Part shown: positions 57,074 to 64,000 of the stretch, piece after piece
Position numbering within the stretch: position 1 is the stretch's first letter
Layout of the letters: each line of letters begins with the position of its first letter
Source: Skermania piniformis
Lineage (GTDB): Bacteria; Actinomycetota; Actinomycetes; Mycobacteriales; Mycobacteriaceae
Assembly: GCF_019285775.1 (NCBI RefSeq)
Contig: NZ_CP079105.1
Span: 3,790,603 to 3,854,602, forward strand
DNA: 64,000 bases
Direction of reading: 5' to 3'
Notes under the pieces: generated by a model
What the model saw: only the letters and a program-made list of their open reading frames with translations
The model's database searches: none
What the model was told of the DNA's origin: nothing
Program-made: the position numbers and the translations under genes

Positions 57074-58255
57074 CTAACTCACTTCCGCCGACATCGTCGG
57101 CAGCGGCCCGTCGAGGGCGAGCGCAACCGCGCCGAGCACGGCCGCCCGGCCGCCCAGCGCTGCCGGAACGATCGGCAGATCCATTGCGCTGCTGGGGATG
57201 CCGTGTCGGCGCGCGGCCGTCCGCAGCGGCGTCGTCAACACCTCGCCGGCCGCGGCAAGCTCACCACCGAGCAGAATCCGGTCCGGGTTGAGCGCGGCGC
57301 ACAAGCCCCCGACCACCGCACCGATCCGGCGGCCGGCATCGGCGAGCGCGCGGACGCAGGCCGGGTCGCCCGCGGTGACCAGTCGCAGCACGTCGGCGGT
57401 ACCCAACCCGGGGCCGTGCACCGGTGCCAGCAGCTCGGCGACCGCCCGGGCGCCGGCGACGGTCTCCAGACAACCCCGATTGCCGCACCGGCAGAGCACG
57501 CCGAACTCGTCCACGGTGCTGTGTCCGATCTCCCCGGCAGTGCCGTCGCGGCCGCGGATCAACTTACCGTCCAGGATGATTCCCGCCCCGACCCGGTCAC
57601 CCAGGGTCAGTTGGACGACATTGCGCGCCCCCCGTCCCGCACCCCAGCGGAACTCGGCGAGCGCGGCCAGGTTCGTCACGTCGTCCACGCCGACCGGACC
57701 GTCGAACGTCGTCGCGCCCACCTCGGCCGCCACGGCGCCGACCCAGCCCGGCAATCCGGCCGAACGACCGACCCGACCGGTGCGCGGGTCGACCGGGCCG
57801 GGCACTCCCAACCCGATGCCGACCACCTGCTGGCGAGCTACCCCGAGTTCGGCCGTTGCACCGTCGAGCAACCGCCGCGCGACGGCGAGTCCCGCCGCCG
57901 GCGCGGCGGCCGGATCGAGTGGCGCTCGTCGCTGCGCCAGAATCGCGTGCGACATGTCGGCCAGCGCGACGCGCACGCCGCGGGGGCCGATGTCGACCCC
58001 GACCACCAACCCGGCCGAACGCGCGAATCGCAGCACCCGACCCCGTTTACCGACGTCGGCGGCATCGAGCACGCCGGACTCGGTGAGTTCGCGGACGATG
58101 TTGGACACCGTCGCCGGGGCGAGCCCGGTCTCGCGAGCCAACCGCGCCTGGGTTACCTCCCCCATCGACTTCAAAAGATCGACAACCCGACGTTGATTTG
58201 CGCTGCGCAGTGCGGACTGCGAGCCCGGCCGTACCGGACCGTCGTCGATGCGCAT
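57074..58255 (-). CDS. ROK-family transcriptional repressor
   Basis: An N-terminal winged helix-turn-helix (about 20-70; QARLARETGLAPATVSNIV) is joined to a ROK sugar-kinase-like domain with the zinc/ROK motif CRCGNRGCLE and VGVDIGPRGVRVAL. ROK repressors typically sense a sugar and control uptake genes. It is divergent from the sugar symporter, its likely target. 393 residues. Confidence 0.93.
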   Translation of the reverse strand: MRIDDGPVRPGSQSALRSANQRRVVDLLKSMGEVTQARLARETGLAPATVSNIVRELTESGVLDAADVGKRGRVLRFARSAGLVVGVDIGPRGVRVALADMSHAILAQRRAPLDPAAAPAAGLAVARRLLDGATAELGVARQQVVGIGLGVPGPVDPRTGRVGRSAGLPGWVGAVAAEVGATTFDGPVGVDDVTNLAALAEFRWGAGRGARNVVQLTLGDRVGAGIILDGKLIRGRDGTAGEIGHSTVDEFGVLCRCGNRGCLETVAGARAVAELLAPVHGPGLGTADVLRLVTAGDPACVRALADAGRRIGAVVGGLCAALNPDRILLGGELAAAGEVLTTPLRTAARRHGIPSSAMDLPIVPAALGGRAAVLGAVALALDGPLPTMSAEVS

Positions 58256-58545
58256 CGGCGCTCACATCCCTCCGGCAACAACCACGTGGCGTGCGTCGGC
58301 TGCCGGGCTCGATCGTCGCCTCACGGTACCCGGCGCCGAACGAGCGCCGCCACCTCCGCAGCGCCTCGGGTCGCTTCCCACCCCGCCGACGATCTTGCTC
58401 AAGCTATGAACGACACCAGATCGAGACGCCGGGTTTCTGTTCGAGGGTTGAGATTTCGGGAACGGTGGACCTACCGTGAGATGGTCTGCGAGCCGCGCCG
58501 TCCGCGGGGGATGCGCCGATCGCCGGTGGTCGAGAGAGGTACGAC
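58256..58545. other. Divergent intergenic region between ROK repressor and symporter
   Basis: Contains a likely promoter for the symporter (58448-58477) and probably ROK operators. A small CTTGCTCAAG palindrome lies at about 58394. No coding signal seen. Confidence 0.6.
58448..58477 (+). promoter_or_regulatory. Putative promoter of the sugar symporter operon
   Basis: TTGAGA and TACCGT are 18 bases apart, about 70 bases before the symporter ATG. The -35 is close to consensus and the -10 fits TANNNT. Confidence 0.5.
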
Positions 58546-60036
58546 ATGAGCGAGCAACGGCCGAGCGGCGACCGAGCCGCCGAAGGCGTTAGCGCCGAAG
58601 ACGATTCAGCGCAGGATTCCGGCCGCGGCGCGGTCCGGGTAGCCAGCGTCGCGGCGCTCGGCGGCCTGCTGTTCGGCTACGACAGTTCGGTGATCAACGG
58701 CGCGGTGTCGGCGATCGAGGACCAGTTCTCGGTGAGTTCCGGGGTGCTGGGCTTCGCGGTCGCGTCGGCCCTGCTCGGCGCGGCGGCCGGCGCGATGACC
58801 GCCGGCCGGCTGGCCGATCGGTTCGGCCGCCTGTTCGTCATGCGGATCGCCGCAGTGCTCTTCCTGATCAGCGCGATCGGAACCGGATTTGCGCCGAACT
58901 TGTTCCTGCTCATCGTCTTCCGAATTGTCGGCGGTTTCGGCGTCGGTCTCGCGTCGGTGATCGCGCCGGCCTACATCGCGGAGGTCTCACCGGCCCGGAT
59001 CCGCGGCCGACTCGGCTCGTTGCAGCAGTTGGCGATCGTCACCGGCATCTTCTTGTCGGTGCTGGTGGATTATCTGCTCGCCCGCGCTGCCGGCGGCAGC
59101 CGGGAAGAGCTCTGGTTCGGGCTCGAGGCCTGGCGGTGGATGTTCCTCGCGATGTCGATCCCGGCGATCACCTACGGCCTGCTCGCGCTCACCATTCCGG
59201 AATCACCGCGCTACCTGGTGGCAAAGCACCGCATCGCGGCGGCGCGCAAGGTCCTGACCACGGTGCTCGGCGACAAACACGTCGACATCACGATCAATCG
59301 GATCGAGACCACCCTGGCCAGCGAGAAGCCGCCGAGCTGGCGGGACACGCTGAAGCCGGGCGGCCACGGGCTGCTGCCGATCGTCTGGGTCGGCATCCTG
59401 CTCTCGGTGTTCCAGCAGGCGGTCGGGATCAACGTGATCTTCTACTACTCGAACGTCCTGTGGGAATCGGTCGGCTTCACCGAGGACGACTCGTTCAAGA
59501 TCACCGTGTTCACCTCGGTGGTGAACATCGCGACCACCCTGGTGGCGATCGCGTTGGTGGACCGGATCGGCCGCCGACCGTTGCTGCTGATCGGATCGGC
59601 CGGGATGGGCGTCACGCTCGCCGTGATGGCGTTGATCTTCGGTACCGCACCGGTGGTGGACGGTGCACCGGACCTGTCGGAGCACTGGGGCGGCGCCGCC
59701 GGGCCGGTCGCCCTGGTCGCGGCCAACCTGTTCGTCGTCGCCTTCGGCATGTCCTGGGGACCGGTCGTCTGGGTGTTACTGGGCGAGATGTTCCCCAACC
59801 GGATCCGGGCGGCCGCACTGTCGATGGCCGCCGCCGCACAATGGATCGCCAACTGGGCGATCACGACGTCGTTCCCGCCGCTCAAGGCGCTCTCGCTCGG
59901 CCTGGCCTACGGTATGTACGCGACGTTCGCGGTGCTCTCCTTCTTCTTCGTATCGAAATGGGTCTTCGAGACGAAGGGACGCACGCTCGAAGATATGCAG
60001 GTTCATCTCGGCGACACCTCGGCGACAGCGCGTTGA
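58546..60036 (+). CDS. Sugar/H+ symporter (MFS sugar porter family)
   Basis: A 496-residue 12-helix MFS protein with the sugar porter signatures: GGLLFGYDSSVINGA, DRFGRLFVMR, PESPRYLV, QQAVGINVIFYYS, DRIGRRPLLLIG and C-terminal ETKGRTLEDM. The pattern resembles GlcP/XylE-type glucose or xylose permeases; glucose fits the downstream genes. GAGAGAGG precedes the ATG. It heads a likely operon with pgm and glgM, opposite the ROK repressor. Confidence 0.93.
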   Translation: MSEQRPSGDRAAEGVSAEDDSAQDSGRGAVRVASVAALGGLLFGYDSSVINGAVSAIEDQFSVSSGVLGFAVASALLGAAAGAMTAGRLADRFGRLFVMRIAAVLFLISAIGTGFAPNLFLLIVFRIVGGFGVGLASVIAPAYIAEVSPARIRGRLGSLQQLAIVTGIFLSVLVDYLLARAAGGSREELWFGLEAWRWMFLAMSIPAITYGLLALTIPESPRYLVAKHRIAAARKVLTTVLGDKHVDITINRIETTLASEKPPSWRDTLKPGGHGLLPIVWVGILLSVFQQAVGINVIFYYSNVLWESVGFTEDDSFKITVFTSVVNIATTLVAIALVDRIGRRPLLLIGSAGMGVTLAVMALIFGTAPVVDGAPDLSEHWGGAAGPVALVAANLFVVAFGMSWGPVVWVLLGEMFPNRIRAAALSMAAAAQWIANWAITTSFPPLKALSLGLAYGMYATFAVLSFFFVSKWVFETKGRTLEDMQVHLGDTSATAR

Positions 60037-60117
60037 CGACGTCGAACGATCGAATCGGCTATCGGCGGAGGTGCGCCGCGGCACGCTGACCACCGGCCCC
60101 GAGCAGGAAGATCAACG

Positions 60118-61773
60118 ATGTCCGAGAATCCCCGCGCCGGGACCCCGGCACAGCCCGCCGACCTGGTCGACCTCGACCGATTGGCGGCGGCGTACCACGA
60201 CCTGCATCCCGATCCCGACGTCGTCGGCCAGCGGGTGGCCTTCGGCACCTCCGGACATCGGGGCAGCGCGTTGGACCGCACCTTCAACGACGACCACATC
60301 GCCGCGACCAGCCAGGCGATCTGCGATTACCGAGCCGCGCAGGGCACCGCCGGTCCGCTGTTCCTGGGCCGGGACACGCACGCGCTGTCCGAGCCGGCCT
60401 GGCGCACCGCGATCGAGGTGTGCTGCGCCAACGAGGTGGACGTCCGGATCGACACCGCCGACGGCTACACCCCGACCCCGGCGGTATCGCACGCCATCTT
60501 GCGGTACAACCGGGCCGGGCACGGCTACGACGCCCGTCCCCCGGCGGACGGGATCGTCGTCACCCCATCGCACAACCCGCCCCGGGACGGGGGTTTCAAG
60601 TACAACCCACCCGACGGTGGGCCGGCCGACACCACCGTGACGTCCTGGATCGCCGACCGGGCGAACGCGCTGCTGGCCGCCGGACTGGCCGGAGTACGGC
60701 GGATTCCGTTCGATCGTGCCGTACCGCAGCGCTACGACTTCCTCGGCAGCTACGTCGACGACCTGGGTTCGATGATCGACTTCAGCGCGATCCGGTCGGC
60801 CGGAATCCGGATCGGCGCCGACCCGATGGGCGGTGCCTCGGTGGCCTATTGGGCCGCGATCGCTGATCGCTACCAGCTCGACCTCACCGTGGTCAACGAT
60901 CGGGTCGATCCGCAGTTCGGGTTCATGACCCTGGACTGGGACGGCAAGATCCGGATGGACTGCTCGTCGCCGTACGCGATGGCCTCGCTGGTCGCCCGGC
61001 GCGCCGAGTTCGACATCGCGACCGGCAACGACGCCGACGCCGACCGGCACGGCATCGTGACCGCCGACGGTGGGCTGATGAACCCGAACCACTACCTGGC
61101 GGTCGCGGCCGACTATCTGTTCCGGCACCGGTCCGGCTGGCCGGCCGGCGCCGCGGTGGGCAAGACCGCGGTCAGTTCGTCGATCATCGATCGGGTGACC
61201 GCCGACCTCGGCCGGCGGTTGTACGAGGTGCCGGTCGGCTTCAAGTGGTTCGTCCCCGGGCTGGTCGGCGGGGATCTCGGCTTCGGCGGCGAGGAAAGCG
61301 CGGGCGCCTCGTTCCTGCGCACCGACGGCACCGTCTGGACCACCGACAAGGACGGAATCGTGCTGGCCCTGCTGGCCGCGGAGATCCAGGCGGTCACCGG
61401 AACCAGCCCGTCGGCCCGCTACGCCGAGCTGACCGAGAAGTTCGGTGCGCCGAGCTATGCCCGGATCGACGTCGCCACCAGCCGCGCGGCCAAGGCCCGG
61501 CTGGCGCAGCTGTCCGCGGCCGACGTCGGCGCGAACGAGCTCGCCGGGGAGCCGATCACCGCGATTCTGACCCGCGCCCCCGGCAACGATGCACCGCTGG
61601 GCGGGATCAAGGTGGTCACCGACTCCGGCTGGTTCGCCGCTCGTCCGTCGGGCACCGAGGACGCCTACAAGATCTACGCCGAGAGTTTCCGCGGCCCACA
61701 CCATCTCGCACAGCTCCAGGACGAGGCGCGGCAGGTGGTCGCGACCGCGCTCGGCGCCGAGGCGGCCGCATGA
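60118..61773 (+). CDS. pgm: Phosphoglucomutase
   Basis: Interconverts glucose 6-phosphate and glucose 1-phosphate. The 551-residue alpha-D-phosphohexomutase has the phosphoserine loop [11 protein letters not shown], the metal-binding loop [10 protein letters not shown], the sugar-binding GEESAGASF and the phosphate-binding [10 protein letters not shown]. The ATG has an AGGAAG site upstream. The stop overlaps the glgM ATG (ATGA), coupling the two. Confidence 0.96.
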   Translation: MSENPRAGTPAQPADLVDLDRLAAAYHDLHPDPDVVGQRVAFGTSGHRGSALDRTFNDDHIAATSQAICDYRAAQGTAGPLFLGRDTHALSEPAWRTAIEVCCANEVDVRIDTADGYTPTPAVSHAILRYNRAGHGYDARPPADGIVVTPSHNPPRDGGFKYNPPDGGPADTTVTSWIADRANALLAAGLAGVRRIPFDRAVPQRYDFLGSYVDDLGSMIDFSAIRSAGIRIGADPMGGASVAYWAAIADRYQLDLTVVNDRVDPQFGFMTLDWDGKIRMDCSSPYAMASLVARRAEFDIATGNDADADRHGIVTADGGLMNPNHYLAVAADYLFRHRSGWPAGAAVGKTAVSSSIIDRVTADLGRRLYEVPVGFKWFVPGLVGGDLGFGGEESAGASFLRTDGTVWTTDKDGIVLALLAAEIQAVTGTSPSARYAELTEKFGAPSYARIDVATSRAAKARLAQLSAADVGANELAGEPITAILTRAPGNDAPLGGIKVVTDSGWFAARPSGTEDAYKIYAESFRGPHHLAQLQDEARQVVATALGAEAAA

Positions 61774-62954
61774 AGGTCGGCCTGCTCACCCGGGAGTTTC
61801 CGCCGGACGTGTACGGCGGTGCCGGCGTGCACGTGGAATTCCTCGCCCGCGAACTGCGTCGGCTGGTCGAGCTGACCGTGCACTGCTGGGGCGACGATCG
61901 GGTCCCGGCCGATTCGGCGCCGCCGGCGCCGCCGGCCGTCGGGCACCGGGCCGATCCGGCACTGGCCGAGGCGAACCCCGCGTTGCAGACGCTGTCGATC
62001 GACCTCACGATGGCGGCCGGAGTGGCCGGGGTGGATCTGGTGCACAGCCACACCTGGTACGCCAACCTGGGCGGGCATCTGGCCAAGCTGCTGTACGGAA
62101 TCCCGCACGTGGTCACCACCCATTCACTGGAACCGTTGCGGCCGTGGAAGGTCGAGCAACTCGGCGGCGGCTACCACGTCTCCACCTGGGCCGAGCGCAC
62201 CGCGATCGAGCACGCGGACGCGGTGATCGCGGTGAGCAACGCGATGCGCGCGGACGTGCTGTCGCAGTATCCGGCGGTGTCGCCGGATCGGGTTGCGGTG
62301 ATCCCGAACGGGATCGACACCGCGCTGTACCGGCCCACCACGGACCGGAACGCGTGGGCGAAGCACGGCCTGGACCCGGATCGGCCGACCGTGCTGTTCG
62401 TCGGCCGGATCACCCGGCAGAAGGGGGTATCACACCTGGTCCGCGCGGCCGCCGAGTTCCGTCCCGAGGCGCAGGTGGTGCTCTGTGCCGGGGCGCCGGA
62501 TACCCCGGCGCTGGCCGCCGAGTTCGCCGACCTGGTGGCGGCGCTGCAGGCCGTGCGCGATGGCGTGGTCTGGTTGCCGACCATGCTACCGCAGCCGGAG
62601 ATCATCGAACTTCTTTCCGGTGCAACCGTTTTCGCCTGCCCATCGGTGTACGAGCCGCAGGGCATCGTCAACCTGGAGGCAATGGCCTGCGAGACCGCGG
62701 TGGTGGCCAGCGCGGTCGGTGGTATCCCGGACGTCGTCGACGACGGAACGACCGGGCTGCTGGTGCCCTACGACCCGGCCGAACCGCGGCGATTCGAGGC
62801 GGCATTCGCCGAACGGGTCAACCGATTGCTCGCCGACCCGGCCCGGGCAGCGGAGTTCGGCCGCGCCGGTCGCGCCCGAGCGGTCCGGCACTTCGCCTGG
62901 CCGGCCCTCGCCGAGCGGACGGTGGCGGTCTATCGGGATGCCGGAGCAGCCTGA
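61770..62954 (+). CDS. glgM: GlgM-type glycogen synthase / maltose-1-phosphate synthase (GT4)
   Basis: A 394-residue GT-B glycosyltransferase of family 4, matching the actinobacterial protein (Rv1212c) that makes alpha-maltose 1-phosphate from ADP-glucose and glucose 1-phosphate for the GlgE alpha-glucan pathway. The N-terminal [20 protein letters not shown], central [10 protein letters not shown] and C-terminal [20 protein letters not shown] (the E-x7-E catalytic region) are clear. Coupled to pgm, which supplies glucose 1-phosphate. glgC is not in the window. Confidence 0.92.
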   Translation: MKVGLLTREFPPDVYGGAGVHVEFLARELRRLVELTVHCWGDDRVPADSAPPAPPAVGHRADPALAEANPALQTLSIDLTMAAGVAGVDLVHSHTWYANLGGHLAKLLYGIPHVVTTHSLEPLRPWKVEQLGGGYHVSTWAERTAIEHADAVIAVSNAMRADVLSQYPAVSPDRVAVIPNGIDTALYRPTTDRNAWAKHGLDPDRPTVLFVGRITRQKGVSHLVRAAAEFRPEAQVVLCAGAPDTPALAAEFADLVAALQAVRDGVVWLPTMLPQPEIIELLSGATVFACPSVYEPQGIVNLEAMACETAVVASAVGGIPDVVDDGTTGLLVPYDPAEPRRFEAAFAERVNRLLADPARAAEFGRAGRARAVRHFAWPALAERTVAVYRDAGAA

Positions 62955-63004
62955 CCGATCGGCCATAATGGAATTTCGGGCCCGGCCGGAGGGAGGTCGC
63001 TTTC

Positions 63005-64000
63005 GTGGATCAGCGGGCGATTTCGCTTGTCCGGACGAATTTCCGTGCGGTTACCGGATCCCCACACGGACCGGCGCAGTTGACAAACTATTTCTACGCG
63101 CATCTGTTCGGCGAGAATCCGGGCCTGCGGGGGTTGTTCCCCGCGACGATGCACATGCAACGCGAGCGACTGGTGCTCGCGATCGACTTCGTGATCGCCG
63201 CGTTGGACGACCCGGACCGGGTGCGGGAATTCCTCCGCCAGCTCGCGCTCGACCACCGCAAGTACGGGGTGGAGGCCGGGCATTATCCGGCAGCGGGTCG
63301 AGCGATCATCGCCGCGATGCGCGATTTCACCTCGGCGGTGTTCTGGACCGACGCGATCGACGCCGCCTGGACCCAGGTGGCCGAGCTGATCACGACCGAG
63401 ATGAGCATCGGCGCCGCATCCGACGACCTGCCGTCGACCTGGTCGGCCACCGTCGTCGGGCACCATCGGCTGCGCGACGACGTGGCGTTGGTCCGGCTGC
63501 GGTCGGAAACCCAGATCCCGTACGAGCCCGGCCAGTATCTGCCGGTGCAGATCCCGCAGCGGGGCCGGATGTGGCGGTACCTGTCGCCGGCTATTCCGAC
63601 CAATCCGTACGGCGAGATCGAATTCCATGTCCGCAAGGTCCGCGGCGGCTGGGTGAGCCCGTCGATCGTGAACGAGACCCAGGTGGGCGATCGGTGGACG
63701 CTCGGCGCGCCGCTGGGCGGGTTACGCGTGGACCGGACGAGCGGCCGTGACGTCCTGATGATCAGCTCGGGCACCGGGATCGCGCCGCTGCGCGCCCAGC
63801 TGATGGAAATGGCGATGAAGGGACACAACCCCCGGGTGCAGCTGTTCCTCGGCGGCCGCTACCCGTGCGATCTGTACGACGTGTCGAACCTGTGGCAGCT
63901 GTCGATCACCAATCCCTGGCTCACGGTGGTACCGATCTGCGAGAACGCCACCGACCCCTGGTGGTACACCGGGCCGCCCACCGAGCTGCCCGAAGGCATC
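63005..64000 (+). CDS. Type II flavohemoglobin (Rv0385-like), C-terminus cut off
   Basis: The first 332 residues of a globin-FAD/NAD(P) reductase fusion; the gene runs off the right edge. The globin part (about 1-135) has the B10-type tyrosine in NYFYAHLF and proximal histidine in DHRKYG; the reductase part has RYLSPAIP (FAD) and SSGTGIAPLRAQ (NAD). In M. tuberculosis the homologue was reported to couple D-lactate oxidation rather than nitric oxide dioxygenation; the role here is inferred. GTG start, with GGAGGGAGG about ten bases upstream. Confidence 0.88.
   Translation, partial: MDQRAISLVRTNFRAVTGSPHGPAQLTNYFYAHLFGENPGLRGLFPATMHMQRERLVLAIDFVIAALDDPDRVREFLRQLALDHRKYGVEAGHYPAAGRAIIAAMRDFTSAVFWTDAIDAAWTQVAELITTEMSIGAASDDLPSTWSATVVGHHRLRDDVALVRLRSETQIPYEPGQYLPVQIPQRGRMWRYLSPAIPTNPYGEIEFHVRKVRGGWVSPSIVNETQVGDRWTLGAPLGGLRVDRTSGRDVLMISSGTGIAPLRAQLMEMAMKGHNPRVQLFLGGRYPCDLYDVSNLWQLSITNPWLTVVPICENATDPWWYTGPPTELPEGI

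Overview
The window is high-GC actinobacterial chromosome with almost no spare DNA. Gene content and order point to a mycolic-acid actinomycete (order Mycobacteriales; Nocardia/Rhodococcus-like rather than Mycobacterium itself). The support is CarD, Lsr2, an MhuD-type heme-degrading enzyme, ClpC1 and GlgM, plus long runs that follow the order of M. tuberculosis Rv3581c-Rv3610c, Rv3624c-Rv3628, Rv0357c-Rv0365c and Rv0380c-Rv0385. Homologue names are from memory of those families, not from a search. The genus cannot be fixed from the sequence alone.

Layout. 1-5.7 kb: ispF(partial)-ispD-carD on the minus strand, facing lpqE-radA-disA on plus (isoprenoids, rRNA/RNAP control, DNA repair and c-di-AMP). 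5.7-9 kb: carbonic anhydrase, mutY, a frameshifted DUF1772 gene, an alpha/beta hydrolase and mhuD. 9-24.5 kb: a long minus-strand block read from ftsH leftwards: folE-folP-folB-folK, conserved proteins of unknown function (DUF3180, DUF6779, DUF2520), panC-panD-coaX, a rhodanese behind a short cysteine-codon leader ORF, lysS, lsr2 and clpC. Many of these genes overlap by 4 bases (ATGA/GTGA), so much of it is probably cotranscribed. 24.6-29.6 kb: an accessory patch (DUF2277, aldehyde dehydrogenase-SDR pair facing a LysR regulator, TerC). 29.6-34.3 kb: hpt, tilS, a DUF2342 metallopeptidase, dacB and ppa. 34.3-44.5 kb: a MocR-type regulator, purA, an M50 protease, a chorismate-mutase-like protein, a FUSC exporter, DUF3151, fba and two tandem DedA genes. 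44.5-54.3 kb: a GH76 enzyme, a SpoU methyltransferase, two tandem flavin amine oxidases facing a TetR regulator across a palindrome, an Imm5-like gene, YhhN, pyrE, an SDR and two membrane-anchored proteins. 54.4-64 kb: clpB with an HspR-type (HAIR) operator, then a sugar module (ROK repressor, sugar/H+ symporter, phosphoglucomutase, GlgM) and the start of a type II flavohemoglobin.

How the genes work together. Most are housekeeping: folate, pantothenate/CoA, purine and pyrimidine supply, the Clp and FtsH proteolysis/chaperone machines, and DNA repair. Accessory content is modest. The most interesting parts are the cysteine-codon leader before the rhodanese, the TetR/amine-oxidase locus with its palindrome, the sugar-uptake-to-storage module, a chorismate-mutase-like protein that may lack active-site arginines, a degenerate CoaX, and the junction where ppa (Rv3628 side) meets purA (Rv0357c side). 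I saw no tRNA, rRNA, insertion sequence, prophage or CRISPR array, and nothing I would call a wholly new system.
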